DNA from: Jiella pelagia
GTDB taxonomy: Bacteria; Pseudomonadota; Alphaproteobacteria; Rhizobiales; Rhizobiaceae
DNA: 64,000 bases
Assembly (NCBI RefSeq): GCF_026898155.1
Contig: NZ_CP114029.1
Coordinates: forward strand, 3,390,001-3,454,000
Reading direction: 5' to 3'
A model generated the notes under the pieces. The model made no database searches and was not told where the DNA came from. It saw only the letters and a program-made list of their open reading frames with translations. A program made the translations under genes and the position numbers. Shown here in pieces: positions 1-8,433 of this stretch (the first letter of the stretch is position 1; every line of letters begins with the position of its first letter).

Positions 1-188
1 GCGCGACCTCGTGGCTGATCCACACTGCCTCGACCGGTGGAAAGCAGTCGTTGTCGGTCTTGATCCCTTATCACTTCTGCTTCCGCTTCGCAGCGGTAAG
101 GGCCGAGGCGACAAGTGCGCGAAGACCGCGTTGATGCAGAACCGATCTCGATGATCTTTGGCATTCCCGGCTGCGAGGACTTAGCATC
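1..188. other. Left window edge, no callable gene
   Basis: One + frame stays open from the edge to a TGA at 152-154 (about 50 codons) and another to a TGA at 132-134. Neither translation resembles a known family, so a truncated upstream gene is possible but unproven. A 36-codon ATG frame beginning near 151 overlaps the next gene out of frame, has no ribosome site, and is not called. GAGGA at 176-180 is the ribosome site of the radical SAM gene that starts at 189. Confidence 0.3.
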
Positions 189-2132
189 ATGTCGACACTT
201 CCTTCCGAGTGGCATGGCGCTGTCGGCAACGACCAGGCCGCTACCGACGTCGTTCTCGTGATGATGCCGTTCGGGCCCGCCCGGATGCCTTCGCTGGGCC
301 TGTCCATGCTAGCCCATATGCTCCGTGAGGGGGAGGTCTCCGTTCACATCGAATACCCGCTGATCGACTTCGTCCAGGCCGTGGGTGATCGCGATTTCGA
401 CCTGATCGGCTATGCCTTCGGCAAGTTGTCTCTGGGCGAATGGCTGTTCTCTCGCGTCGTCGATCCTGTCGGTTCGGTGGAGGACTACCTGACGCTTTGC
501 GAGAGGAGCATCCGTCCGGGACAGGCGGTCGAGCTTCGCCGGCTGGTCGAAAAGACTTTGCCGATCGTCGCCCATATCGTCGAGGAGACGGCGCAGCGTA
601 TCGCACGATCAGCGCCCCGCATTGTCGGTCTCAGCTCGTCCTTCCAGCAGCAGATGTCTTCGGTCGCACTCGCCACGCGGCTGCGCGAACTGATCCCGGG
701 CGTCAAGCTCGTCCTCGGCGGTGCCAATTGCAGTTCGCCGATGGGCGAGGCGATGTTCAAGGGCTATCCGGTCTTCGACGGCGTCATGGTCGGCCCGGGC
801 GAAATCTCGTTCCCGCGCCTCGTCCGCGCGATTCTCGACGGGCAGGAGGATGTCGTCATCCCCGGCCTCTACTGGCGGCAGACGGCAGCGACGCCGCCCC
901 AGGATCCGGGCGTCGCGCCCGAGCCGAAAATGGACGATCTACCTTACCCCGATTACGACGATTTCTTCGCGCTCTGGCCGCTCGATGCCGCGCAACCGCC
1001 CATGATTCCGTTCGAGGGATCCCGAGGCTGCTGGTGGGGGCAGAAGCAACACTGCGTCTTCTGCTCGCTCAATCACTCGATCACCTATCGATCGAAGTCT
1101 CCCGAGCGGCTGTACAGCGAGATCGTCCACCTCACGGAGCGCTATCCCGGCCGGCAGCTCATGGCCACCGACGACATCTTGGACCAGCGGGTCATCGGCA
1201 CCATCACCGACAGGCTCGCCGCCCTGCCGGTGCGCCCGAAGCTCTACTACTCGGTGAAGTCCAACCTCCGGAAGGATCAGGTCGCGGCTCTTGCCGGGGC
1301 CGGCGTCAACGTCATCCAGCCGGGGGTGGAGAGCCTTGCCGACGAGGTTCTGACGCTGATGCGCAAGGGCGTGACCGGCCTTCGCAATCTCCAGCTGATG
1401 AAATGGTCCCAGGAATGCAACATCAGGGTCAGCTGGTCGCTTCTCTATGGCTTTCCGTTCGACAAGGCCGAGTACTACGAGCGCATGCTCGCATGGCTGC
1501 CGAGCCTCACGCATCTTCCCGCGCCACGCGGGGTGATCGACGTGCGCATCCAGCGCTACAGCCCGCTCTTTACCCAGGCGGAGCATTTCGGCGTGACGAA
1601 CCTGCGGCCGCGGCCGGTCTACGCGCTGATCCACGCCGTCGCCCCCAAAATCCTCGCAGAACTCGCGTACAACTTCGACTGGGATCCGCCGGAGGACCAA
1701 TCGAGCTACATCGATCCGCTGCGCGCGGAAGTCGCCCGCTGGATGTCCGTGACGAATTCGAAGGCCTCGCTCCTCGTCTATGCCGAAACCCCGGACGGGC
1801 TGGTCATCGGCGATACGCGCCCGGCAGCAATGCGGCGGATCCACCGCCTCGGCCCGGTCGAGCGAACGATCTGCCTCGCCTGCGACGGCGTCATGAAACG
1901 CCATCAGATCGCGGCGGCGGTCCGGCAGGCCGGTTACGCCGTTGGCGACGATGTTCTAAACGAAACCCTTGCCCGGCTCGTGGAAGATCGCCTTCTCATC
2001 GAGCACGACGATTTCTTCCTGTTTCTCGCCTGCGCCCTGCCGAACGACCCGCTGCGCTCGATCGAGATTGTGAAGGACGTGTTGGTCGAAGCAGGGGGTG
2101 GAACGCAGCCACTCCTGTTGGCTGGCGAATGA
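189..2132 (+). CDS. B12-binding radical SAM protein, RiPP maturation type (rSAM protein 1 family)
   Basis: A 647-residue enzyme predicted to modify a ribosomally made peptide, probably by radical C-methylation. Residues about 15-240 form a cobalamin-binding Rossmann-like region (VLGGANCSS, GVMVGPGEISFPRLV). The 4Fe-4S ligands are Cys281, Cys289 and Cys292 in GCWWGQKQHCVFC. This CX7CX2C spacing with a tandem Trp is typical of the RiPP maturation radical SAM protein 1 family (TIGR03975-like). The last 90 or so residues (KRHQIAAAVRQAGY, then VEDRLLIEHDDFFLFLA) look like a PqqD-type winged-helix peptide-recognition domain. The ATG lies 8 nt behind GAGGA. Downstream, recR is convergent and ordinary, so any precursor peptide, second enzyme or exporter must lie to the left, outside the window. 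The family call is fairly firm; the substrate is unknown. Confidence 0.82.
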   Translation: MSTLPSEWHGAVGNDQAATDVVLVMMPFGPARMPSLGLSMLAHMLREGEVSVHIEYPLIDFVQAVGDRDFDLIGYAFGKLSLGEWLFSRVVDPVGSVEDYLTLCERSIRPGQAVELRRLVEKTLPIVAHIVEETAQRIARSAPRIVGLSSSFQQQMSSVALATRLRELIPGVKLVLGGANCSSPMGEAMFKGYPVFDGVMVGPGEISFPRLVRAILDGQEDVVIPGLYWRQTAATPPQDPGVAPEPKMDDLPYPDYDDFFALWPLDAAQPPMIPFEGSRGCWWGQKQHCVFCSLNHSITYRSKSPERLYSEIVHLTERYPGRQLMATDDILDQRVIGTITDRLAALPVRPKLYYSVKSNLRKDQVAALAGAGVNVIQPGVESLADEVLTLMRKGVTGLRNLQLMKWSQECNIRVSWSLLYGFPFDKAEYYERMLAWLPSLTHLPAPRGVIDVRIQRYSPLFTQAEHFGVTNLRPRPVYALIHAVAPKILAELAYNFDWDPPEDQSSYIDPLRAEVARWMSVTNSKASLLVYAETPDGLVIGDTRPAAMRRIHRLGPVERTICLACDGVMKRHQIAAAVRQAGYAVGDDVLNETLARLVEDRLLIEHDDFFLFLACALPNDPLRSIEIVKDVLVEAGGGTQPLLLAGE

Positions 2133-2286
2133 GCGGGAATCAGGCCCCATCCGGTCTGGCGCGTGGCCGACGCCCTTCATCCGCAGGCCCGCTCGAAACC
2201 TGCACTGGCACGAAGACCGCCTGTCGCTCATGACGCGGCGCGGAGGCGTCGAGACAGGGTTCGGGGGGATCAGATCAGGCGGCGTC

Positions 2287-2893
2287 TCACAGCGCCGTGC
2301 GTGAGCGCATGGCGGCGGCGAGCGTGCCCTCGTCGAGATAGTCGAGGCTCGCCGCCGACCGGCACGCCGTGGGCGAGGCGTGTGACCTTGATATCGAGGC
2401 CTTCCAGCCGGTCCATGATGTAGTGGGCCGTGGTCTGGCCCTCGACGGTGGCGTTGACGGCGATGACCAGTTCCTTGACGCCGCCGGCCTCGACCCGGTC
2501 GATCAGCTGGCGGATGGTCAGATCCTCCGGGCCGACGCCCTCCAGCGGCGAGAGCACGCCGCCGAGGACGTGATAGGCGGCGTTCAGCGCCTTCGCCCGC
2601 TCCAGCGCCCAGAGATCGGCGACGTCCTCGACCACCACCACCGTCGACTGGTCGCGGCCATGGTCTGTGCAGATCGTGCAGGGATCGCGCGAATCGATGT
2701 TGCCACAGGTCGAGCACACGCCGATCTTGTCGCGCGCCTCCGCCATGGCGGCGGTCAGCGGCGACAGAAGCTGCTCACGGCGCTTGACGAGGTGCAGGGC
2801 CGCCCTGCGGGCGGAGCGGGGGCCGAGACCCGGGAGTTTCGCGAGCAGCTGGATCAGCTTCTCGATCTCCGGGCCGGCGACGGACTTTGCCAT
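2287..2893 (-). CDS. recR: Recombination mediator protein RecR (apparent +1 frameshift near the 3' end)
   Basis: RecR loads RecA at gaps together with RecF and RecO. Visible parts are the N-terminal helix-hairpin-helix ([19 protein letters not shown]), a four-Cys zinc finger ([16 protein letters not shown]), and a Toprim domain ending in [10 protein letters not shown]. At 2344-2350 the + strand reads GAGGCTC where the family needs GAGCTC. Removing one base restores the usual ending ([16 protein letters not shown]) and a stop at 2287, giving 201 residues, the normal family length. Read literally, the frame runs on to 2270 with a nonsense tail. It follows dnaX and ybaB on the same strand, the standard bacterial order. 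I treat the shift as a sequence artefact. Confidence 0.93.
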
Positions 2894-2916
2894 GACTGCG
2901 ACTGACTAGCTGGGGC

Positions 2917-3240
2917 TCAGAACGGAAACTTCATCCCATCCGGCAGGTTGAGCCCAGAGGTCAGTTCCTGGGTCTTTTCCTGGATCGCGAGCTGGAGCTT
3001 GGCGTGGGCGTCGGCATGGGCGGCGACGATCAGGTCTTCCACAATGTCCTTCTCGTCTTCCTTCAGCAGCGACGGGTCGATGACGAGGCCGGCCAGTTCG
3101 CCGGTGCCGCGAAGGGTGACGGAGACGAGGCCGCCGCCGGACTGGCCCGTCGCCTCGACGGTCTTTACGTCTTCCTGCAGCGCCGCCATCTTTTCCTGCA
3201 TGGCTTTCGCCTGCTTCATCATGTTCATCAGGTCTTTCAT
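2917..3240 (-). CDS. ybaB: YbaB/EbfC family nucleoid-associated protein
   Basis: A 107-residue DNA-binding protein of the YbaB/EbfC family, normally found between dnaX and recR as here. The N-terminal amphipathic helix ([18 protein letters not shown]) is the family's dimerisation/tweezer helix, followed by the conserved beta region ([18 protein letters not shown]) and a long C-terminal helix. It binds DNA as a dimer and is thought to influence local gene expression and DNA damage tolerance. It is 23 nt upstream of recR and probably cotranscribed with it. Confidence 0.93.
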   Translation of the reverse strand: MKDLMNMMKQAKAMQEKMAALQEDVKTVEATGQSGGGLVSVTLRGTGELAGLVIDPSLLKEDEKDIVEDLIVAAHADAHAKLQLAIQEKTQELTSGLNLPDGMKFPF

Positions 3241-3385
3241 CGCGGGGCTCCTCGATCGGATCGGATGGTGGCGGGCTTGCCAGGTTTCACGTTGATCCCG
3301 GCGATATAAGGATGACGTCGCCGGGCTTTGAGGGTTTGCCGCAAAGGTTTCGCCGATGGCCGGCGGTCGAAGCGACCGTGCCGCT

Positions 3386-5269
3386 TCAGTCCTCCTCGGC
3401 GAATTCGTCCGGATCGCCGGTGAAATCGTCGCCTGTCGCGGCGATGGCCGTCTCGACGTCGTCCTCGGGTTCGCCGCGCAGGGTGACGTTGGTGATCTTG
3501 GCGCCGGGAAAGCTCGCCAGGATCGCCGCCACTTCCGGATCGTTCGCCGCGTCGTCGATCAGCGTGGCGCGCTTTTTCGCCTCGCGTTCGTCGAGGGTCG
3601 GCTCGCCGCCGGTCGATGCGATGCTGACCACCCAGCGCTGCCCGGTCCAAAGGTGCAGGCGTTTGGTCAGCTCGCCGATCAGCGTTCCCGGCGCTTCCGG
3701 CGCCAGCGCCACCTCGATCCGGCCGGGCTGGAAGCGCACCGGCCGCAGATAGCGGCGAATCGACACGCGCATCAAGGAATCGCGCCTGTCCTCCGCGAGG
3801 CGGGCGAGCGCCTCGATGTTGCCGATCGTCACCTCGCCGGGTGAGGCCTCTGGGGAGGTGTGCGGATTGCCCTGCGGTCTTGCCCGCAGATCCATTCGCG
3901 CGCCACCGCTGCCCGAAGAGGCGACGAGGCGCGGCGGCGGCGACGTTGGCGCAGAGGCGGATGCATCGACGGCAGCCGAACCGGACACTCCGCCGCGCTC
4001 CGATGCCTCCGGTCCGCCATTGCTTCCCCGGGGCGAAGCGCCGGGTGCCGCTGCGGCCGGAAGGTCGCCGCCCTCGCGGATGAGGCGCAAAAGATCGTCG
4101 GGGGAGGGCAGGTCCGCCGCATGGGCGATTCGGATCAGCGCCATCTCGGCCGCTTGGCGCGGTGTCGTCGTATTGCGCAGCTCCTCGCTTGCCTTCAGGA
4201 GCATCTGCCAGATCTGCCCGAGGCTGCGGATCGAAAGCCTCTGGGAAAGCTCCAGCCCCCGCTCGGCCTCGATCGGCGAGACGGCGGCGTCGTTGGTCGC
4301 CTCCGGCACGTAGCGCAGCGTCGTGACGAGATGGGTGAAGTCGGCGAGTTCGGAGATCACCACCGCCGGATCGGCGCCGGAGGCGTATTGCTCGCGTAGC
4401 TCCTTGAGGGCGCCGGCGGCGTCGCCGGCCATCAGCGTCTCGAACAGGTCGATGATCCGCACCCGGTCGGCAAGGCCGAGCATGTCCTTGACCGCAAGGG
4501 CCGTGACGGTGCCGGCGCCATGGGCGATCGCCTGGTCGGTGAGCGACAGGGAATCGCGCACCGAACCCTCGGCGGCCCGGGCGATGAGGCGCAGCGCGTC
4601 GGCCTCGACCGAGACGTTTTCGGCCACGGCGATCTTCTGGAGGTGCTGGATCAATGTCGCCGATTCGACGCGCCGGAGGTCGAAGCGCTGGCAGCGCGAC
4701 AGCACCGTGATCGGCACCTTGCGGATCTCGGTCGTGGCAAAGACGAACTTCACATGCTCCGGCGGCTCCTCGAGCGTCTTGAGCAGGCCGTTGAAGGCCT
4801 GGTTCGACAGCATGTGGACTTCGTCGATGATGTAGACCTTGTAGCGCGCGGAAACCGGGCGGTAGCGCACCTGTGCGATGATCTCGCGCACGTCGTCGAT
4901 GCCGGTGTGGGAGGCCGCGTCCATCTCGACGACGTCGACATGCCGGCCCTCCATGATCGCCTGGCAGTGGACGCCGGGGCCGGTCATGTGGATCGTCGGC
5001 TGATGGATGTCGTCGGTCTCGTAGTTCAGCGCCCTTGCGAGAATGCGCGCCGTCGTCGTCTTGCCGACACCTCTGACGCCTGTCAGCATCCAGGCCTGGG
5101 CGATGCGGCCGGTCTCGAAGGCGTTGGTGAGGGTGCGCACCATCGGCTCCTGGCCGATGAGATCGTCGAAGGAACGCGGCCGGTATTTGCGCGCCAGGAC
5201 GCGGTAGGGCTCGGGCTTTGCGGCCTGTGTCGTTCCGGCTGTCGTTTCGGTGACCTCGGTGTCGCTCAT
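3386..5269 (-). CDS. dnaX: DNA polymerase III subunit gamma/tau
   Basis: The clamp-loader ATPase of the replisome, 627 residues. An AAA+ domain occupies about residues 20-380: Walker A is GVRGVGKTT (64-72), Walker B is IIDEVHML, and the sensor/arginine-finger loop is LSRCQRF. The usual four-Cys zinc module is reduced to one visible Cys (GVHCQAI), as in rhizobial homologues. A low-complexity Pro/Ser/Ala linker (about 405-470) leads to a C-terminal tau domain that would contact the polymerase alpha subunit and DnaB, ending in an acidic tail. It heads a dnaX-ybaB-recR run. I saw no convincing slippery site for a programmed gamma/tau shift. Confidence 0.95.
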   Translation of the reverse strand: MSDTEVTETTAGTTQAAKPEPYRVLARKYRPRSFDDLIGQEPMVRTLTNAFETGRIAQAWMLTGVRGVGKTTTARILARALNYETDDIHQPTIHMTGPGVHCQAIMEGRHVDVVEMDAASHTGIDDVREIIAQVRYRPVSARYKVYIIDEVHMLSNQAFNGLLKTLEEPPEHVKFVFATTEIRKVPITVLSRCQRFDLRRVESATLIQHLQKIAVAENVSVEADALRLIARAAEGSVRDSLSLTDQAIAHGAGTVTALAVKDMLGLADRVRIIDLFETLMAGDAAGALKELREQYASGADPAVVISELADFTHLVTTLRYVPEATNDAAVSPIEAERGLELSQRLSIRSLGQIWQMLLKASEELRNTTTPRQAAEMALIRIAHAADLPSPDDLLRLIREGGDLPAAAAPGASPRGSNGGPEASERGGVSGSAAVDASASAPTSPPPRLVASSGSGGARMDLRARPQGNPHTSPEASPGEVTIGNIEALARLAEDRRDSLMRVSIRRYLRPVRFQPGRIEVALAPEAPGTLIGELTKRLHLWTGQRWVVSIASTGGEPTLDEREAKKRATLIDDAANDPEVAAILASFPGAKITNVTLRGEPEDDVETAIAATGDDFTGDPDEFAEED

Positions 5270-5367
5270 GGTGCCGCTTCAGCCGATCCTGCTTCGATGC
5301 TCCAGAACCGTTCTGCAGGCATCACGTGGCAGGTGCAAGGGTCATGGTCTGTCGCTGGACAGACGGC

Positions 5368-5697
5368 CTAGCGAGAAGCGGGATAACCAGGATCGTGAAA
5401 AAGCGCTTCGTAGTTTCGGCCACGCAGGGAGATGTTGACGATTTCGACTGCCTCGGCGACCCGGTAGAGGATCAAGGCACTTTTCTCGAACGGAACAGAT
5501 CTGAGGCCGGGTCTCAAGTCGTCGCGTCGCCGGCCGCCTAAGCGGGCGTCGCCGATCTTTTCGCATCTCGCCCTGACGCGTTCCACGAAGCCTTCGGCCA
5601 CGTCGTGGCTCTGGCTTATCTCAAAAATGGCATCGTAGATCTGTTCGAGATCGCGTCTGGCTTCGTCGCGGTAGATGACATCAACGCGTCGCATCAC
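5368..5697 (-). CDS. ParE/RelE-superfamily toxin
   Basis: A 109-residue toxin of the RelE/ParE fold. Evidence is the basic N-terminal strand-helix (RRVDVIYRDEARRDLEQIYDAIFE), the central GLRSVPFEKSALILYRV strand pair, and the C-terminal ISLRGRNYEALFHD, all typical of ParE-like proteins. ParE toxins poison gyrase while RelE toxins cut mRNA; sequence alone favours ParE because of its partner type. The start overlaps the end of the upstream antitoxin gene by 17 nt, so the two are translationally coupled. A second ATG lies one codon downstream of the start used. Confidence 0.85.
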   Translation of the reverse strand: MMRRVDVIYRDEARRDLEQIYDAIFEISQSHDVAEGFVERVRARCEKIGDARLGGRRRDDLRPGLRSVPFEKSALILYRVAEAVEIVNISLRGRNYEALFHDPGYPASR

Positions 5698-5971
5698 CCT
5701 GGCCGGCCCGCCTTTCGCTCATGAAGCGCTCCATGCGTGCTCGCATTTCCTCACTCGTCAGGCTCTGTCGCGGATCGTTCAGGGATCGATCGATTTTCGC
5801 TCGGATTTCTTCGAGCTGCCTTTCGTGGTCCTCGCGTTCCCGCCGCCAAGCCCGCACGGCATCCTGGAGCACTTCGCTCTCCGAGCCGAACTCCCCCGCC
5901 TCGACGCTGTCGCGGATGGTTTGCAACATATCCGCGGGCAGTTCGACGCTGAGCTTTTCTGCGACTGCCAT
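5681..5971 (-). CDS. ParD-like antitoxin (ribbon-helix-helix)
   Basis: A 96-residue antitoxin. The N-terminal half (KLSVELPADMLQTIRDSV, then GEFGSESEVLQDAVRAW) is a CopG/ParD ribbon-helix-helix DNA-binding domain. The C-terminal half is highly charged and should wrap and neutralise the toxin. It precedes the toxin gene, the normal order, and probably represses its own promoter just upstream (5972-6051). The pair is not flanked by visible mobile-element ends. Confidence 0.85.
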   Translation of the reverse strand: MAVAEKLSVELPADMLQTIRDSVEAGEFGSESEVLQDAVRAWRREREDHERQLEEIRAKIDRSLNDPRQSLTSEEMRARMERFMSERRAGQGDATR

Positions 5972-6051
5972 GGCATGCTCCTCTTTGTCCTCGGAGCGAA
6001 GATAAGCCGAGTTCTTGCTTTTTGCACGCGCTTCGGTGCGCCTCCGCCCTC

Positions 6052-6918
6052 TCAGATCTTCAACAGCCGCCGCGCGTTCTCCTTCAAGATCAGCGGCCGC
6101 ACCTCGTCCTTCATCTCCAGCTTTTCGAAATCGGCGAGCCAGCGGTCGGGCTTGATCACCGGCCAGTCGGAGCCGAACAGCATTTTGTGCCGGAGGATGG
6201 AGTTGGCGTATTTGACGAGGATCGGCGGGAAGTATTTCGGCGACCAGCCGGACATGTCGATATAGACGTTCGGCTTGTGCTGGGCGATGGCCAGCGCCTC
6301 TTCCTGCCAGGGGAAGGAGGGGTGGGCCATGATGATCGGCATGTCGGGAAAGTCGACGGCGACGTCGTCGAGATGGATGGGGTTGGAGTATTTCATCCGC
6401 ATGCCCATGCCGCCGCGCATGCCCGAGCCGACGCCGGTCTGGCCGGTGTGGAAGAGGGCGATGGCGCCGGCTTCCGCGATCGCTTCGTAGAGGACGTAGG
6501 CCGAGCGGTCGTTGGGATAGAAGCCCTGCATGGTCGGGTGGAACTTGAAGCCCTTGATGCCGAATTCCGCGATCAGCCGGCGCGCCTCGCGGGCGCCCGC
6601 CTTGCCCTTGGCCGGATCGATCGAGGCGAAGGGGATCATGATGTCGGAATTCTCGGCCGCAATCTCAGCCACCTCCTCGTTGGCATAACGGCGAAAGCCG
6701 GTCTCGCGCTCGGCGTCGACCGGGAAGATGACGCAGCCGATCTTCTTTTCACGGTAGTAGGCGGCGGTCTCGACCATGGTCGGCGGGTGCTCGTAGGGCG
6801 CCTTGAAATAGGTCGCCATCGCTGCCTGGAAGTCGTCGTAGCCGTCGTCCGGATGACAGCCGCAGGGCTCCTCGGCGTGGGTGTGGATGTCGATGGCGAT
6901 CAACTCGTCGACGTTCAT
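6052..6918 (-). CDS. Amidohydrolase-family metal-dependent hydrolase, candidate 4-hydroxyphenyl-beta-ketoacyl-CoA hydrolase
   Basis: A 288-residue TIM-barrel hydrolase (amidohydrolase 2 / ACMSD-like). Metal-binding features are IDIHTH at the N-terminus, FKFHP and LFHTGQTG in the middle, MAHPSFPW, and the late aspartate in FGSDWP. It sits 48 nt downstream of a MarR gene and a crotonase, beside a divergent feruloyl-CoA synthase. An amidohydrolase in the same context (CouO type) cleaves the beta-ketoacyl-CoA intermediate in retro-Claisen routes of hydroxycinnamate breakdown. That assignment is inferred from context; gamma-resorcylate-type decarboxylases share the fold and cannot be excluded. Confidence 0.75.
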   Translation of the reverse strand: MNVDELIAIDIHTHAEEPCGCHPDDGYDDFQAAMATYFKAPYEHPPTMVETAAYYREKKIGCVIFPVDAERETGFRRYANEEVAEIAAENSDIMIPFASIDPAKGKAGAREARRLIAEFGIKGFKFHPTMQGFYPNDRSAYVLYEAIAEAGAIALFHTGQTGVGSGMRGGMGMRMKYSNPIHLDDVAVDFPDMPIIMAHPSFPWQEEALAIAQHKPNVYIDMSGWSPKYFPPILVKYANSILRHKMLFGSDWPVIKPDRWLADFEKLEMKDEVRPLILKENARRLLKI

Positions 6919-6966
6919 GAAGTGGCCTCCCTCAATGGCATGGTTCGGCTGAGCGGCGTCTGCGGC

Positions 6967-7464
6967 TCACAGCCCGTTCAACTTGCGCAGCAGCGAAAAC
7001 AGCGTGTGGCGCTCGTCCGGGGTGAGAGCGGCAGCGCTCGCTCGCTCGTGCTGCAGGAATTTCGGCATCTTCGCTTCGACCAGGCGCTGACCGGCCTCGG
7101 TCAGCGTCAGCTCGACGGCGCGGCGATCGTCCGGCGGGACGCGCCGCTCGATCAGCCCGGCCTCGCCGAAGCCCTGGACGATCTTGGCCATGTGCGAGCG
7201 CTTGATCTTCAGGGCGTTGGCGAGGATCCCCTGGCGAACGCCCGGACTTTCGCGGATCGTGATGAGGACGGAAAAGCCGCCGGGCTGCAGCCCATCCTCG
7301 GCGAAGGCGGCGAAGAATTCCTCGAAGGCGCCGATCTGGGCGAGACGCAAATGAAAGCCGAGGCTGTTGGTCAGGGGGCCGAAGGCGATGGGCCCGGCTC
7401 TCGGGGCTTCCCCCGCCTCGGCCTCGGCGGGTGTCGCGACGGCCGAGCGGGTCGCCGTGCTCAC
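6967..7464 (-). CDS. MarR-family transcriptional regulator of the hydroxycinnamate module
   Basis: A 165-residue winged-helix regulator. The core runs from GPLTNSLGFHLRLAQ through the recognition region (GVRQGILANALKIKRSHMAKIVQGF) and the wing (LIERRVPPDDRRAVELTLTEAG). The GTG start (7462-7464) overlaps the TGA of the crotonase gene by 4 nt, so the two are coupled. MarR proteins such as CouR or FerR sense hydroxycinnamoyl-CoA and release the promoter. By analogy this one should act on the inverted repeats at 8329-8395. The ligand is inferred. Confidence 0.88.
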   Translation of the reverse strand: MSTATRSAVATPAEAEAGEAPRAGPIAFGPLTNSLGFHLRLAQIGAFEEFFAAFAEDGLQPGGFSVLITIRESPGVRQGILANALKIKRSHMAKIVQGFGEAGLIERRVPPDDRRAVELTLTEAGQRLVEAKMPKFLQHERASAAALTPDERHTLFSLLRKLNGL

Positions 7465-8263
7465 GCGTCGCCGCTCCGCTTCTCCAGCGCCACCTTGCCG
7501 GCGCGCTTTTCCAGAAAGGCTTGCAGCCGCTCCTTGGCCTCGGGGCTCGTCTGGGTGAAGGAGGCCATCAGGCTCTCGACGAACAGGCCGTCCTCCGAGC
7601 CTCATGTCCTGGATGCGCGAGAGCGCGTGGATGACCGCGTAATTCGACAGCGGCGCGTTGCCGGCGGCGGCCTTGGCGATGGCCTTGGCCTTTGCCAGCG
7701 CCTCGCCTTCTGGAACGACGTATTGCACGACGTTCCAGCCTTCGGCCGTGGGCGCGTCGATGACGCGGCCGGAGAGCATGAGATCGCTCATCCGGGCGGC
7801 GCCCATCAGCCTTGCGACGCGCACCGCACCCCCGCCGCCGACGAAGATGCCGCGCTGGCCCTCGGGCAGGGCGAAGAAGGCGGAGGCATCGGCGACGCGG
7901 ATGTGGGTGGAGGCGGCGAGCCTCCAGTCCACCGCCGACGACCGCGCCGTGCAGCGCCGAGACCCAGGGAATGCGCCCGCGCTCGATGGTGCGGAACACC
8001 TCGTGCCAGCGACGCGAGCCGTAGATCCCCTCGATCGGCGACTTTTCCGAATGTTCGGCAAGGTCGAGCCCGGCGCAGAAATGCGGGCCGTGACCGAAGA
8101 TGACGCCGGCCTTGGCGGTCTTCTCGACATGGACGACGGCGCTGGCGATCGCCTCGACGAAGCGGTCGGAGATGGCGTTGCGCTTGTTTGGCCGGTTGAG
8201 ACCGAGAAGCGCGATGGGACCATCCTCCTCGATGGTGACGAATTCGCTCAGTGCCTCATCCAT
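7461..8263 (-). CDS. Crotonase-family enoyl-CoA hydratase, hydroxycinnamoyl-CoA type (two apparent +1 frameshifts)
   Basis: A crotonase-fold enzyme, 266 residues after correction. Seen are the N-terminal LNRPNKRNAIS, the oxyanion loop HFCAGLDLAE, and the second oxyanion segment ALHGAVVGGGLELAAS. It probably hydrates the acyl-CoA made by the divergent feruloyl-CoA synthase. Two frame breaks occur, both at GAGNCTC: 7918-7924 (restored Gly-Leu-Glu-Leu-Ala) and 7597-7603 (restored Met-Ser-Ser-Glu-Asp). Correcting both gives a normal C-terminus ending LEKRSGDA and the stop at 7461. ATG 8263 is preferred over the in-frame GTG 8278 because GGAG precedes it. Whether it also carries the retro-aldol activity of feruloyl-CoA hydratase/lyase cannot be told. 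Confidence 0.85.
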
Positions 8264-8328
8264 CCTGCCGCTCTCCACCGCGCATTCCTGTACTTCGTCG
8301 CATCAGAACACCGCCTGAGAGCGGAAGT

Positions 8329-8371
8329 CAATTTTGTTTCCAAATGGATTGTTTTCGAGTGGACAAAATTG
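8329..8371. promoter_or_regulatory. Candidate MarR operator: 9-bp perfect inverted repeat
   Basis: CAATTTTGT (8329-8337) and ACAAAATTG (8363-8371) are exact reverse complements separated by 25 bp. They lie in an AT-rich patch of the divergent crotonase/feruloyl-CoA synthase intergenic region. A smaller palindromic core (TCCA-AA-TGGA) sits between the arms. The position suits a repressor that controls both divergent promoters. Confidence 0.6.
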
Positions 8372-8382
8372 CCGCTCTCGGT

Positions 8383-8395
8383 CACTTTCAAAGTG
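8383..8395. promoter_or_regulatory. Second palindrome (CACTTT-C-AAAGTG) in the same divergent region
   Basis: Six-base arms with a one-base centre, 12 bp after the first inverted repeat and about 39 nt before the feruloyl-CoA synthase start. It could be a second regulator half-site or part of the promoter; the sequence does not decide. Confidence 0.45.
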
Positions 8396-8433
8396 CATCG
8401 AAGGGTTGGGGATCGATGCGACGGGAGGATGGC

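Noticed and set aside
1..188. A RiPP precursor peptide ahead of the radical SAM gene
   Set aside because: No frame here has a start with a ribosome site and a leader-like sequence; the visible stretch is too short to decide.
1501..1512. GAGCCTC at 1503-1509 in the radical SAM gene, and GAGGCTC at about 30968 (tilS) and 52449 (xylA), as further lesions
   Set aside because: These are in frame (Ser-Leu, Glu-Ala-Leu) and removing a base would break the conserved proteins; they are natural occurrences.
3386..5269. Programmed frameshift in dnaX producing gamma
   Set aside because: No A-rich slippery heptamer or following hairpin was found in the linker region.
6022..8103. A 693-codon + frame opposite the amidohydrolase and MarR genes
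   Set aside because: Antisense shadow with repetitive Asp/Gly/Val/Arg composition and no family resemblance; the opposite strand holds clear genes.
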